Shown in pieces: positions 50,248 through 59,723 of a stretch of DNA of 64,000 nt. This DNA is from Rhodanobacter denitrificans (GTDB lineage: Bacteria; Pseudomonadota; Gammaproteobacteria; Xanthomonadales; Rhodanobacteraceae), in the NCBI RefSeq assembly GCF_003335105.1, contig NZ_QFWQ01000004.1, positions 1 to 64,000 of the forward strand, written 5' to 3'. Positions within the stretch are counted from its first letter, which is position 1. The number at the start of each line of letters is the position of its first letter. The notes beneath the pieces are model-generated. The model was not told where the DNA came from and made no database searches. It worked only from the letters and a program-made list of their open reading frames with translations. Position numbers and translations under genes: made by a program.

Positions 50248-50362
50248 CCGTCGCACGGCGCGCGCCAGGCAGCGTCAACAAACCGTCTTTTCGCCGGCGC
50301 CATCCTCGCGTCGCCGCGGCGGCTGGCCTGCCAGCCCAGTCGCGACAAGGGTTTCCAGGTGG

Positions 50363-50378
50363 TGGCATGCAATTTGCT
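50363..50378 (+). promoter_or_regulatory. sigma-54 promoter of the flgB operon
   Basis: GTGGCATGCAATTTGCT contains TGGCA at -24 and TTGCT at -12, with 10 bp between GG (50364-50365) and GC (50376-50377). It lies 38 bp upstream of flgB, as expected for hook-basal body operons controlled by RpoN and an enhancer-binding protein such as FleQ. Confidence 0.85.
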
Positions 50379-50415
50379 GCCAGCTCCGTGCGGCAACTGC
50401 ACGCGGAGCGAAGCG

Positions 50416-50817
50416 ATGAGCCTGACCCCTGACAACCTGTTCGGCATCCACACCCAGGCGCTGGACCTGTGGCAGCGCCGTACCGAGGTGCTGGCCAACA
50501 ACCTGGCCAATGCCGACACGCCGGGTTATCTCGCCCGCGACATCGACTTCCGCAAGGTGCTGGCTGCCGCGGGCGGAAGCCCGGAGGGCCTGCCGCTGCA
50601 GACGACCGACCCGCGCCAGATCGGTTCGGCGGGGCAGGCGGCGGACGGCCTCGCCTACCGCGTGCCGACCCAGCCGAGCATGGACGGCAATACCGTCGAC
50701 GCGCAGGCCGAGCAGGCTGCCTTTGCCGCCAACGGCGTGCATTACCAGGCCAGCCTTTCCTTCATCACCGCGCAGATCCGCATGCTGCGCACCGCCATCA
50801 CCGGGGGGCAGGGCTGA
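50416..50817 (+). CDS. flgB: flagellar proximal rod protein FlgB
   Basis: 133 aa. Rod subunit next to the MS ring. The flagellar axial N-terminal motif is LANNLANADTPGYLARDIDF (about 30-49); the C-terminal helix is HYQASLSFITAQIRMLRTAITGGQG. ATG 50416 follows GGAGCG and a sigma-54 promoter. Its stop overlaps the flgC start (TGATG). First gene of the flgBCDEFGHIJKL run. Confidence 0.95.
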   Translation: MSLTPDNLFGIHTQALDLWQRRTEVLANNLANADTPGYLARDIDFRKVLAAAGGSPEGLPLQTTDPRQIGSAGQAADGLAYRVPTQPSMDGNTVDAQAEQAAFAANGVHYQASLSFITAQIRMLRTAITGGQG

Positions 50818-51236
50818 TGTCGCTCTTTTCCATCTTCAGCGTGGCCGGCTCCGGCATGGCTGCGCAATCGCTGCGCTTGAACACGGTGGCCAGCAACCTC
50901 GCCAACGCCGACAGCGTGGCCGGCACGCCCGATGGGGCCTACCGCGCCCGCGAGCCGTTGTTCGCGGCCGTGCAGAACCAGCTGGCCGGCAGCGGCGACG
51001 CGTCGGGCGGGGGCGTGCAGGTGCTCGGCGTCACCGAGAGCCAGGCTGCCATACCGAGCCGCTACGAGCCCGGCAACCCGCTGGCCGATGCCGACGGCTA
51101 CGTCTACAGCAGCAACGTCAACCCGGTCGACGAGCTGGTCAACATGATCTCGGCCTCGCGTTCGTACCAGAACAACGTCGAGGTGATGAATTCGACGCGC
51201 CAGCTGATGCAGAAAACACTGGACCTGGGCAAATGA
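50817..51236 (+). CDS. flgC: flagellar proximal rod protein FlgC
   Basis: 139 aa. Rod subunit. The N-terminus SVAGSGMAAQSLRLNTVASNLANADSV and the C-terminus SSNVNPVDELVNMISASRSYQNNVEVMNSTRQLMQKTLDLGK are typical. An internal MVEEM-like region is replaced by ASGGGVQVLGVTESQAAIPSRYEPGNPLADADGYV. Coupled to flgB by TGATG. Confidence 0.95.
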   Translation: MSLFSIFSVAGSGMAAQSLRLNTVASNLANADSVAGTPDGAYRAREPLFAAVQNQLAGSGDASGGGVQVLGVTESQAAIPSRYEPGNPLADADGYVYSSNVNPVDELVNMISASRSYQNNVEVMNSTRQLMQKTLDLGK

Positions 51237-51261
51237 GGCATGAATCCGTGAGGTGCATGGC

Positions 51262-51909
51262 ATGAGCGACATGAGTGTTTCCGGCGTGGGTGCGAGTGCC
51301 GCGCAGGCGGCCAGCCTGGGCAAGGAGAAGACCCTCGGCCAGGCCGATTTCCTGAGCCTGCTGGTGCAGCAGATGCGCAACCAGGACCCGACCAAGCCGG
51401 CGGATTCGTCGCAGATGGTCAGCCAGCTGGCGCAGATCAGCCAGGTCTCGGCCACGCAGGCGCTGCAGAGCTCGTTCGACAGCCTGAGCAAGTCGCTGCA
51501 GGGCAACCAGCTGCTTCAGGCCAGCAGCCTGGTCGGCCGCGGCGTCACCGTGCCCTCGGCGGCGGGCAATCTGCAGGCCGGCGGCCTGGATGGCGCAGTG
51601 AACGTTCCCGACGGCGGCGGCACGGTGCTGGTGCAGATCACCGATGCGGCCGGCAACGTGCTGCGCACCTTGAACCTGGGCAAGCCTGCGTCGGGGCTGG
51701 CGGCGTTCCACTGGGACGGCATCGGCGACAACGGCAGTGCCCTGGCGCCGGGCACTTACGGCCTGAAGGCGCAGGCCGGCAACGCCGCCGCGGCGACCTA
51801 TGTCAGCGGCAAGGTCGCCGGCGTGGGCATGACCGGCAGCGACGGCGCCTACCTGGATGTGGATGGTTTTGGCGGGGTCCTGCTGAGTCAGGTCGCACAG
51901 ATCAACTGA
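51262..51909 (+). CDS. flgD: hook cap protein FlgD
   Basis: 215 aa. The scaffold at the tip of the growing hook, later discarded. The N-terminal export and capping part LGQADFLSLLVQQMRNQDPTKPADSSQMVSQLAQIS is diagnostic. A central FlgD Ig-like domain (about 110-190; ITDAAGNVLRTLNLG, FHWDGIGDNG) follows. I prefer ATG 51262 (GAGGTG six bases before) to GTG 51253. Confidence 0.94.
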   Translation: MSDMSVSGVGASAAQAASLGKEKTLGQADFLSLLVQQMRNQDPTKPADSSQMVSQLAQISQVSATQALQSSFDSLSKSLQGNQLLQASSLVGRGVTVPSAAGNLQAGGLDGAVNVPDGGGTVLVQITDAAGNVLRTLNLGKPASGLAAFHWDGIGDNGSALAPGTYGLKAQAGNAAAATYVSGKVAGVGMTGSDGAYLDVDGFGGVLLSQVAQIN

Positions 51910-51946
51910 TGGCCCCGCGGGGCTTCAATACAGAGGAATTACTCCG

Positions 51947-53170
51947 ATGCCTTTCAATATCGCCTTGAGCGGTCTCAATGCCGCCTCGAAGGATCTCGAG
52001 GTCACCGCCAACAACATCGCCAACACGGCCACTACCGGTTTCAAGGGCTCGCGCACGCAGTTCGCCGAACTGTTCAACGCCGCCGGCCCCAACCTCAGCA
52101 GCAGCGAGACCGGCAGCGGCGTGCGGCTGACCAACGTGGCGCAGCAGTTCACCGCCGGCAGCATCGAGACGACCAACAACAGCCTGGATTTCGCCATCAG
52201 CGGCGACGGGTTCTTCACCCTGCGCGACGGCAAGGGCTACTCCTATACCCGCGCCGGCGCGTTCCAGAAGGACCAGGACGGCTACGTGATGAACGCCAAC
52301 GGCCAGCGGTTGCAGGTCTACCCGCCGGTGGCCGGCGGCGGCTTCGACAACAGCACGCTGAGCGACCTGCAACTGGTCACCTCGCAGAACGCGGCAAAGG
52401 CCACCGATCTGGTACAGATGTCGCTGAACCTGCCCTCCAGTGCCACCCCGCCGGCCGCCGCGTTCGATCCCCTCAACAATCCGCTGAGCTACAACCAGGC
52501 CACTCCGTTCACGGCGTACGACTCGCTCGGCGCCACCCACAGCGGCGTCGTGTATTTCGTCAAGGATCCGGTCGCCAATGTGTGGAACGCGAACCTGTAT
52601 GTCGACGGGGTCTCGACCGGCGCCTCGCAGCAGCTGACCTTCAACAGCAGCGGCGCGCTGGTCGCGCCGGCCAACGGCAGGCTGAGCTTCCCGGCGGTGT
52701 CGGTCAGCCCCGGCGCCAACCCCATGCAGCTCACCCTGGACATGAGCAAGGCGACCCAGTTCGGCAACACCTATGCGGCAAGCGCGATCAACCCGAACGG
52801 TTTCCCGACCGGCATCCTGTCGAGCATCGACGTGTCCAGGGAAGGGGTGGTGCAGGCCAAGTACTCCAACGGCCAGACCGCCTCGCTGGGCCAGCTGGCG
52901 ATGGCGCAGTTCTCCAACGAGCAGGGCCTGCGCCAGCTGGACAACACCAACTGGGCGGCCTCCTACGATTCCGGCACGCCGGTGATGGGCGCGGCCGGCA
53001 GCGGCACGTTCGGCAACGTACAGGCCGGTGCGCTGGAGGCTTCCAACACCGCCGACCTCACCGCGCAGCTGGTCAACATGATCAAGGCGCAGCGCAACTA
53101 CCAGGCCAACGCGCAGGTGATCTCCGTCGACAACCAGCTGACCCAGACCGTCATCAACATCCGCAACTGA
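51947..53170 (+). CDS. flgE: flagellar hook protein FlgE
   Basis: 407 aa. Subunit of the hook, the flexible joint. N-terminal ALSGLNAASKDLEVTANNIANTATTGFKGSR; C-terminal LTAQLVNMIKAQRNYQANAQVISVDNQLTQTVINIRN. The central domains (about 170-310) are variable. Length is typical. Ribosome site GAGGAA lies ten bases before ATG. Followed by an unusual 120-bp gap with REP repeats that separates it from flgF. Confidence 0.95.
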   Translation: MPFNIALSGLNAASKDLEVTANNIANTATTGFKGSRTQFAELFNAAGPNLSSSETGSGVRLTNVAQQFTAGSIETTNNSLDFAISGDGFFTLRDGKGYSYTRAGAFQKDQDGYVMNANGQRLQVYPPVAGGGFDNSTLSDLQLVTSQNAAKATDLVQMSLNLPSSATPPAAAFDPLNNPLSYNQATPFTAYDSLGATHSGVVYFVKDPVANVWNANLYVDGVSTGASQQLTFNSSGALVAPANGRLSFPAVSVSPGANPMQLTLDMSKATQFGNTYAASAINPNGFPTGILSSIDVSREGVVQAKYSNGQTASLGQLAMAQFSNEQGLRQLDNTNWAASYDSGTPVMGAAGSGTFGNVQAGALEASNTADLTAQLVNMIKAQRNYQANAQVISVDNQLTQTVINIRN

Positions 53171-53176
53171 CCTCGC

Positions 53177-53266
53177 GCGCAGCGCGAGGTCATCCCGGCG
53201 AAAGCCGGGATCCAGTGACTTCAGCCGGCGCAGCGCGAGGTCATCCCGGCTTGCGCCGGAATGACG
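53177..53266. repeat. REP-like repeats, type B, within the flagellar operon
   Basis: Two copies of AGCGCGAGGTCATCCCGGC (about 53181 and 53232, 51 bp apart), each continuing into a hairpin: GGCGAAAGCCGGGA in the first, GGCTTGCGCCGGAATGACG in the second. Same family as 42591-42673. Placed between flgE and flgF, they may stop exonuclease decay or lower expression of downstream genes. Confidence 0.75.
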
Positions 53267-53290
53267 AACCAGAGGAACGAGGTGTAAGCC

Positions 53291-54028
53291 GTGGACAGAT
53301 CGCTTTACGTCGCCATGACCGGCGCCACGCAGATGATGCGCGCGCAGTCGGAGGTGGCGCACAACCTGGCCAATGCCGACACGGTCGGCTTCAAGGCGCA
53401 GCTGTCGGCGTTCGAGCCCCTGCCGGTGCAGGGACCGGGCCTGCCCACGCGGGTCAACGGCGTGGCACAGGGCCTGGGCGTGGACCTGCGCGAAGGTGGC
53501 CAGACCGAGACCGGGCGCGTGCTGGATGTGGCCGTGCAGGGGCCGGGCTGGATCGCGGTGCAGGGCGCCGACGGCAGCGAAGGTTATACCCGCGCCGGCG
53601 AGCTGCGGCTGACCCCCGACGGCCTGCTCACCGACGCCCGCGGCAACCTGGTGCTGGGCGACGGCGGCCCGATCAGCGTGCCGCAGAGCGCGCAGATGAG
53701 CATCGGCGCCGACGGCACCGTGTCGGTGGTGCCGATGGGGCAGGGCCCGCAGACGATCGCCGCGGTCGGCCGCATCAAGCTGGTCAACCCGCCGGCCGGC
53801 CAGCTTTCGCTGGGCAGCGACGGGCTGATGCACCTGGGCGCCGGCACGGCGGATGCCGACCCGGCGGTGACCCTGAAGTCCGGCGTGCTCGAGTCCAGCA
53901 ACGTGAACCCTTCGCAGACGCTGGTGCAGATGATCCAGCTGTCGCGCCAGTACGAGCTGCAGATCCGCGCCATCCACAGCGCCGACGAAAACGCGCAGTC
54001 GGCCTCGCGCCTGCTGCAGATGACCTGA
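53291..54028 (+). CDS. flgF: flagellar proximal rod protein FlgF
   Basis: 245 aa, GTG start at 53291 (GAGG eight bases upstream). N-terminus [36 protein letters not shown]-terminus [45 protein letters not shown]. Rod subunit made after FlgC. Length normal. Lies 49 bp before flgG. Confidence 0.95.
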   Translation: MDRSLYVAMTGATQMMRAQSEVAHNLANADTVGFKAQLSAFEPLPVQGPGLPTRVNGVAQGLGVDLREGGQTETGRVLDVAVQGPGWIAVQGADGSEGYTRAGELRLTPDGLLTDARGNLVLGDGGPISVPQSAQMSIGADGTVSVVPMGQGPQTIAAVGRIKLVNPPAGQLSLGSDGLMHLGAGTADADPAVTLKSGVLESSNVNPSQTLVQMIQLSRQYELQIRAIHSADENAQSASRLLQMT

Positions 54029-54077
54029 TCGTCGCCATCCATACAGACATCCAGACGTCCAGACGGAGTCCATCGAC

Positions 54078-54863
54078 ATGTTCTCATCCCTGTGGGTAGC
54101 CAAGACCGGCCTCGATGCGCAGCAGACGCGCATGGACGTGATCTCGAACAACCTCGCCAACGCCAACACCACCGGCTACAAGAGCGCACGCGCCTCGTTC
54201 CAGGACCTGGTCTACCAGAACCTGCGCCAGCCCGGCGGCCAGACCACTGAGCAGACCCAGGCGCCGGCCGGCCTGATGCTCGGCACCGGCGTGCGCGTGG
54301 TCGGCAACGAGAAACTGTTCACCCAGGGCAACATCGAGCAGACCGGCAACTCGCTGGACGTGGCCATCCAGGGCCGCGGCTTCCTGCAGGTGACGATGCC
54401 CGACGGCAGCATCGCCTACACCCGCGACGGTTCGCTGCACATGGACCAGAACGGGCAGATCGTCACCGCCAACGGCTACGCGGTGGATCCCGCCATCAGC
54501 GTGCCGGCCAACGCGCAGAGCATCACCATCGGCAGCGATGGCACGGTCAGCGTGAGCGTGCCGGGCCAGGCCGCGACGCAGCAGGTCGGCACGGTGCAGC
54601 TTGCCGATTTCATCAACCCCGCCGGCCTGCAGCCGAACGGCGACAACCTCTACCTGGAAACCGCCTCCAGCGGCTCGCCGCAGATCGGCCAGCCCGGCCT
54701 GAACGGGCTGGGCACGCTGGCGCAGGGCGCGCTGGAAAGCTCCAACGTCAACGTGGTGGAGCAGATGGTCAACATGATCGAGACCCAGCGCACCTACGAG
54801 ATGAATTCCAAGGCGGTGTCCGCCGCCGATTCGATGCTGCAGTTCCTCACCAACAAGACCTGA
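54078..54863 (+). CDS. flgG: flagellar distal rod protein FlgG
   Basis: 261 aa, the standard length. N-terminus [48 protein letters not shown]-terminus [42 protein letters not shown]. Forms the distal rod that crosses the L and P rings. Followed by flgH after 8 bp. Confidence 0.96.
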   Translation: MFSSLWVAKTGLDAQQTRMDVISNNLANANTTGYKSARASFQDLVYQNLRQPGGQTTEQTQAPAGLMLGTGVRVVGNEKLFTQGNIEQTGNSLDVAIQGRGFLQVTMPDGSIAYTRDGSLHMDQNGQIVTANGYAVDPAISVPANAQSITIGSDGTVSVSVPGQAATQQVGTVQLADFINPAGLQPNGDNLYLETASSGSPQIGQPGLNGLGTLAQGALESSNVNVVEQMVNMIETQRTYEMNSKAVSAADSMLQFLTNKT

Positions 54864-54871
54864 GGCACGCC

Positions 54872-55555
54872 GTGATGTTCGATCGCCGCCTTCTCTCCCT
54901 GCTGTGCGCGCTGGCCGTGATCGCCGGCTGCGCCAGTGGCCCGCGCACGCACGACGATGCCGAATGGGCGCCGACGCCGCCGCCCGCGCCGCAGATCGCG
55001 GCGGCGCAGGCCGACGGCTCGATCTACCACGACCAGCAGAACATGGAGCTGTTCGCCGACCCGCGCGCGCACCGCGTGGGCGACATTCTCACCGTGGCTC
55101 TGGTGGAAAGCACCCAGGCCAGCAAGAAGGCCAGCACGACCACCAGCAAGACCGACAAGGCCAAGATCGCGTCGCCCACCATCCTCGGCCAGGGCATCAC
55201 GATCGGCGGCAAGGCGGCAAACATCGGACTGGATGGCGAGCGCAGCTTCGACGGCGCCGGCTCCAGCACGCAGAGCAACCAGCTCACCGGGCAGATCACC
55301 GTCACCGTGGCGCAACGCCTGACCAACGGCAACCTGCTGGTGCGCGGCGAGAAGTGGCTGACCATCAACCAGGGCCAGGAGCTGGTGCGCATCTCCGGCA
55401 TCGTGCGCCCGCAGGATATCGGCCAGGACAACGTGGTGCCGTCCACCCGCGTGGCCGACGCGCGGATCAGCTACACCGGCCGCGGCACGCTGGCGGACGC
55501 GAATACGCGCGGCTGGCTGTCGCGCTTCTTCAATTCAAAGTGGATGCCGTTCTGA
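54872..55555 (+). CDS. flgH: flagellar L-ring lipoprotein FlgH
   Basis: 227 aa. Outer-membrane ring that acts as the rod bushing. The lipoprotein signal ends at IAGC (C19). Conserved stretches: [57 protein letters not shown] and [22 protein letters not shown]. Start is GTG 54872 or ATG 54875; the latter has the better family fit. Stop overlaps the flgI start. Confidence 0.95.
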   Translation: MMFDRRLLSLLCALAVIAGCASGPRTHDDAEWAPTPPPAPQIAAAQADGSIYHDQQNMELFADPRAHRVGDILTVALVESTQASKKASTTTSKTDKAKIASPTILGQGITIGGKAANIGLDGERSFDGAGSSTQSNQLTGQITVTVAQRLTNGNLLVRGEKWLTINQGQELVRISGIVRPQDIGQDNVVPSTRVADARISYTGRGTLADANTRGWLSRFFNSKWMPF

Positions 55556-56688
55556 TGAGCACGCCCCGATTCCTGCGGCGGTACGCGGCCGGCATGCTTG
55601 CCGGGCTTGCGGTGGCGCTGTGCGCGCTGAGCGGCCCCGCCCGCGCCGACAAGATCCGCGACCTGGTGCAGGTGGGCGGCGTGCGCAGCAACCAGCTGAT
55701 CGGCTATGGCCTGGTGGTTGGCCTGGACGGCTCGGGCGACCAGACCACGCAGGCGCCGTTCACCACCCAGAGCCTGGAAAACATGCTGCAGCAGTTCGGC
55801 ATCACCGTGCCGGCCAGTGCGCGGCCACAGCTCAAGAATGCGGCCGCGGTGATGGTGACGGCGGATCTGCCGCCGTTCGCCAAGCCCGGCCAGACCATCG
55901 ACGTCACCGTCGCCTCGATCGGCAACGCCAAGAGCATCCGCGGCGGCCAGTTGCTGATGGCGCCGCTGCGCGGCGCGGACGGCAACGTCTACGCGGTGGC
56001 GCAGGGCAGCGTGGTGGTCGGCGGCATCAGCGCGCAGGGCAAGAGCGGCTCCAGCGTGCAGGTGAACATCTCCGCCAGCGGGCGCATCCCCAACGGCGCT
56101 TCGGTGGAACGCATCGTGCCCTCGTCGTTCGCCGGCGGCGGCGACCTGATGCTGAACCTCAACACCGCCGACTTCACCACAGCCACGCGGATCGCGACGG
56201 CAATCAACCGGGCCTACGGCGCCGGCACCGCGCAGCCGCTCGACGGCGGCTCGGTTTCCGTGCGCGGGCCGCAGGACCCGGCGCAGAAAGTGGCATGGCT
56301 GGGTGCGATCGAAAGCCTCGACGTGCAGCCTGGCGATGCCCCGGCGCGCATCGTGGTGAACTCGCGCACCGGCACCGTGGTGATCGGTTCCGACGTGCGG
56401 GTCAGCGCCGCCGCGGTGGCGCATGGCGCGATCCAGGTCACCATCAGCGAGCAGTCCCAGGTCAGCCAGCCCGCGCCGTTCGGCCAGGGGCAGACCGCGG
56501 TGGTGCCCAGCAGCAGCGTGCAGGTCAGCGAAGAGGGCGCGCACATGTTCAAGTTCGGTCCGGGCGTGAGCCTGGACACCATCGTGCGCGCGGTGAACCA
56601 GGTCGGCGCCACGCCGAGCGACCTGATCTCGATCCTGCAGGCGCTGAAGCAGGCCGGTGCGCTGCATGCGGACCTGGTCGTGATCTAG
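55555..56688 (+). CDS. flgI: flagellar P-ring protein FlgI
   Basis: 377 aa, periplasmic; signal peptide to about residue 31 (ARA). Mature start [33 protein letters not shown] is the family hallmark; [21 protein letters not shown] and [22 protein letters not shown] follow. Builds the ring in the peptidoglycan layer with help from FlgA. ATG 55555 overlaps the flgH stop (TGATG). Confidence 0.96.
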   Translation: MSTPRFLRRYAAGMLAGLAVALCALSGPARADKIRDLVQVGGVRSNQLIGYGLVVGLDGSGDQTTQAPFTTQSLENMLQQFGITVPASARPQLKNAAAVMVTADLPPFAKPGQTIDVTVASIGNAKSIRGGQLLMAPLRGADGNVYAVAQGSVVVGGISAQGKSGSSVQVNISASGRIPNGASVERIVPSSFAGGGDLMLNLNTADFTTATRIATAINRAYGAGTAQPLDGGSVSVRGPQDPAQKVAWLGAIESLDVQPGDAPARIVVNSRTGTVVIGSDVRVSAAAVAHGAIQVTISEQSQVSQPAPFGQGQTAVVPSSSVQVSEEGAHMFKFGPGVSLDTIVRAVNQVGATPSDLISILQALKQAGALHADLVVI

Positions 56689-56702
56689 GAGGCAGGATCA
56701 CC

Positions 56703-57773
56703 ATGACGCCGATCGGCAGCCCTACGCCCGCGCTCGATACCTGGACCGAACTGTCCGGCTTCCAGCAATTGCGCGCGCAGGCGCGCAGCGATGGCGGCAA
56801 GAGCGCGCTGCCGGCCGTGGCCAAGCAGTTCGAGGCGATCTTCACCCAGATGATGCTGAAGTCGATGCGCGACGCCAACGCCGCCATGGGCAGCGACATC
56901 GCCGGCAGCGAGCAGGTCGACTCGTACCGCGACATGTTCGACCAGCAGCTGTCGCTGAGCCTGGCCAACGGCCGCAACGGCCTCGGCATCGCCAAGATGC
57001 TGGTGCGCCAGCTGGGCGGCAAGCCGGAGGCGGCCGCCGTCACGGCAGGGCACGGCCTGCCGGTGCCGACGGCCGACGTGTTCAACGCCAACGTCCGTGC
57101 GCTGCTGCAGCTGGGTGCCGCCCGCGATGCGGCCGGCGGCGAAGCGGGCCCGGCCGACGGCGTCGCGGCGACGCCGTCAGTGTTCGACGCCGCTTCGCCC
57201 TGGGGCGATGCGCTCGACCGCCTGGCGCAGGGCGCGCTGGACATGGCCGGCACGGCGGCGAAGCTGTTGCCGGGCGGCGATCCGGTAAATTTCGTGCGCG
57301 CGCTAGCGCCGCATGCCGAGGTGGCGGCGAAGAAACTCGGCGTGTCGGTGCGCGCGCTGCTGGCGCAGGCGGCGCTGGAAACCGGCTGGGGCCGGCACCT
57401 GCCCAGCCACGGCGACGGCAGCAGCAGCTTCAACCTGTTCGGCATCAAGGCCGGCAGCCACTGGGACGGCGACAAGGTCAGCGTACCCACGCTGGAATAC
57501 GAGAACGGCGTGGCGGTGCGCCGGCGCGACCAGTTCCGCGCCTACGGCTCGCCGGCCGAATCGTTCGCCGACTACGCCCGCCTGCTCAGCGACAGCCCGC
57601 GCTATGCAAGGGCGCTGGGCCAGGGCGAGAACGTTGCCGGCTTCGCGCGGGCCCTGGTACGCGGCGGCTATGCCACCGATCCGTCGTACGTGGCCAAGGT
57701 CACCGCGATCGCCAACAGCCCGCAGATGCGCGAGGCACTGGCGGCGCTGCCGCCGCCGGGAGAATTCAAGTGA
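56703..57773 (+). CDS. flgJ: rod cap and peptidoglycan hydrolase FlgJ
   Basis: 356 aa with two domains. The N-terminal rod-cap part (about 35-105) has KQFEAIFTQMMLKSMRDAN and NGLGIAKMLVRQL. A linker (about 110-200) leads to the glucosaminidase domain (about 200-350) with catalytic E226 in LETGWG and the NLFGIKAG signature. It clears cell wall for the rod. Ribosome site AGGAGG lies before ATG 56703. Dual-domain form is typical of gammaproteobacteria. Confidence 0.95.
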   Translation: MTPIGSPTPALDTWTELSGFQQLRAQARSDGGKSALPAVAKQFEAIFTQMMLKSMRDANAAMGSDIAGSEQVDSYRDMFDQQLSLSLANGRNGLGIAKMLVRQLGGKPEAAAVTAGHGLPVPTADVFNANVRALLQLGAARDAAGGEAGPADGVAATPSVFDAASPWGDALDRLAQGALDMAGTAAKLLPGGDPVNFVRALAPHAEVAAKKLGVSVRALLAQAALETGWGRHLPSHGDGSSSFNLFGIKAGSHWDGDKVSVPTLEYENGVAVRRRDQFRAYGSPAESFADYARLLSDSPRYARALGQGENVAGFARALVRGGYATDPSYVAKVTAIANSPQMREALAALPPPGEFK

Positions 57774-57845
57774 ACGACGCCGCGGCCGTTACCGCTTCCA
57801 TGCACCGCGCCAGTCGCGCGGTGCCTCCCGCATTGAGGGTGCTTC

Positions 57846-59720
57846 ATGGCTGACATGCTATCGACCGGCGTATCCGGGCTGCTGGCCGCGCAGATCGGGC
57901 TGAGCACGGTGAGCCACAACGTGGCCAACGTGAATACCGACGGCTACAGCCGCCAGCTGGTGTCGTACGGCACTCGGTTGCCGGAAGGGCAGAACGGCTA
58001 TTACGTCGGCACCGGCGTCAACACCGTGGCGGTGCAGCGCGCCTACAGCCAGTTCCTCAACAGCTCGCTGTGGTCGGCGAGCTCCAGCAAGGGGCGCGCC
58101 AGCACCATGGCCAGCCTCACCGGGCAGATCAACAACCAGCTGTCCGGCAGCAGCAACCTGCAGACTTCGCTGGACAGCTTCTTCGGCGCGGTGCAGGACA
58201 TGGCCAACGCACCGTCGGATATCGCCTCGCGTCAGGTGCTGCTGGCCCGCGCCGGCGGGCTCGCGAGCACCTTCCGCGCGTTGTCCGGGCAGTTCAGCCA
58301 GCTCTCCGGCCAGGTGCAGCAGCAGATCGGCGACACCGTCGACTCGATCAACAGCGACAGCCAGTCGATCGCCAGGTTGAACGGCCTGATCCGTTCCTCG
58401 GCGGCTACCGACGGTTCGCCGCCAGCCGACCTGCTCGACCAGCGCGACGCGCTGGTGAACAAGCTGGCGGGCGAGGTCGGCGTCAGCGTGGTACCGCAGA
58501 ACGACAACACCATCAGCGTCTTCGTGGGCAACGGCCAGGCGCTCGTCACCGGCACCGAGGCACATGCGCTTGGCACCGCGCCCAACGTCTACGACGCCAC
58601 CCGCAAGGAGGTGGTGGGCGCGGATTCGGGTGCGGTGCTGAGCGGACGCATCGGCGGCGGCACCCTGGGTGCGCTGCTGGACTTCCGCGGCAACGTGCTC
58701 GACCCGGCGCAAGGCCAGCTGGGCCGCACCGCGCAGGCGCTGGCCAGCGCGTTCAACGCCCAGCACATGCAGGGCGCGGATCTGCAGGGCGGGCTCGGCG
58801 GCACGTTCTTCAACGTCGCCGGGCCGACCGTGCAGGCGGCCAGCAGCAACCGTGGCAGCGGCACGCTGGGCGCCAGCATCACCGACATCGGCATGCTGAC
58901 CGGCAAGGATTACGTACTGAGCTACGACGGCAGCAGCTGGAGCATGCGCGACACCAGCGGCAACAGCGTCGCGCTGAGCGGCAGCGGCACCAGCGCCGAT
59001 CCCTTCAAGGCCGCCGGCCTGAGCCTGGTGGTGGGCGGCAGCGCCGGCGCCGGCGACAGCTTCCGCGTGCAGCCCAGCCGCGACGCCGCCGCCGGCTTCT
59101 CGGTGGCGATCGACGATCCGGGCCGGGTCGCCGCCGCGGCGCCGCTGAAGATCACCGCCGCTGCCGGCAATACCGGCACGGCGACACCTGCGGTCAGCAT
59201 CAGCGACGGCAGCAATCCCGGCCTGTTCAACAGCAGCTCCATCGTGTTCAGCTCGCCGACCAGCTACAGCATCGACGGCGGCGCGGCACAGGCGTTCACG
59301 CCTGGCCAGCCGATCGTCCACAACGGCTGGAGCGTGCAGCTCGGCGGTACGCCGCAGGCCGGCGACAGCTTCGGCGTCCAGGCCAACAGCAATGCGCAGG
59401 GCGACAACAGCAATGCGCTGATGCTGGGCAAGGTGGCCAACCTCGGCGTGCTGGACGGCGGCGTCACCAGCGCCGGCCGCGCCTACAGCCAGCTGGTGAG
59501 CCAGGTCGGCAGCGCCGGCGCGCTGGCCAACGACGACCTGACCACACAGACCGCGGTGTACAGCCAGGCGATGAGTTCGCAGCAAGGCGTCTCCGGCGTG
59601 AACCTGGACGAGGAAGCAGCCAACCTGCTGCGCTACCAGCAGGCCTACCAGGCCTCGGCCCAGGTCATCAGTACCGCCAACACCATTTTCGGCGCGCTGC
59701 TTGGCGCCGTGCGAGGGTAA
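57846..59720 (+). CDS. flgK: hook-filament junction protein FlgK (HAP1)
   Basis: 624 aa. First junction protein between hook and filament. N-terminus LLAAQIGLSTVSHNVANVNTDGYSRQ; helical region SSLWSASSSKGRASTMASLTGQINNQL; C-terminus VSGVNLDEEAANLLRYQQAYQASAQVISTANTIFGALLG. The middle (about 330-520) is a variable beta domain rich in Gly/Ser. A 72-bp gap from flgJ holds a small hairpin (57801-57821) but no clear FliA site. Confidence 0.95.
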   Translation: MADMLSTGVSGLLAAQIGLSTVSHNVANVNTDGYSRQLVSYGTRLPEGQNGYYVGTGVNTVAVQRAYSQFLNSSLWSASSSKGRASTMASLTGQINNQLSGSSNLQTSLDSFFGAVQDMANAPSDIASRQVLLARAGGLASTFRALSGQFSQLSGQVQQQIGDTVDSINSDSQSIARLNGLIRSSAATDGSPPADLLDQRDALVNKLAGEVGVSVVPQNDNTISVFVGNGQALVTGTEAHALGTAPNVYDATRKEVVGADSGAVLSGRIGGGTLGALLDFRGNVLDPAQGQLGRTAQALASAFNAQHMQGADLQGGLGGTFFNVAGPTVQAASSNRGSGTLGASITDIGMLTGKDYVLSYDGSSWSMRDTSGNSVALSGSGTSADPFKAAGLSLVVGGSAGAGDSFRVQPSRDAAAGFSVAIDDPGRVAAAAPLKITAAAGNTGTATPAVSISDGSNPGLFNSSSIVFSSPTSYSIDGGAAQAFTPGQPIVHNGWSVQLGGTPQAGDSFGVQANSNAQGDNSNALMLGKVANLGVLDGGVTSAGRAYSQLVSQVGSAGALANDDLTTQTAVYSQAMSSQQGVSGVNLDEEAANLLRYQQAYQASAQVISTANTIFGALLGAVRG

Positions 59721-59723
59721 GCC

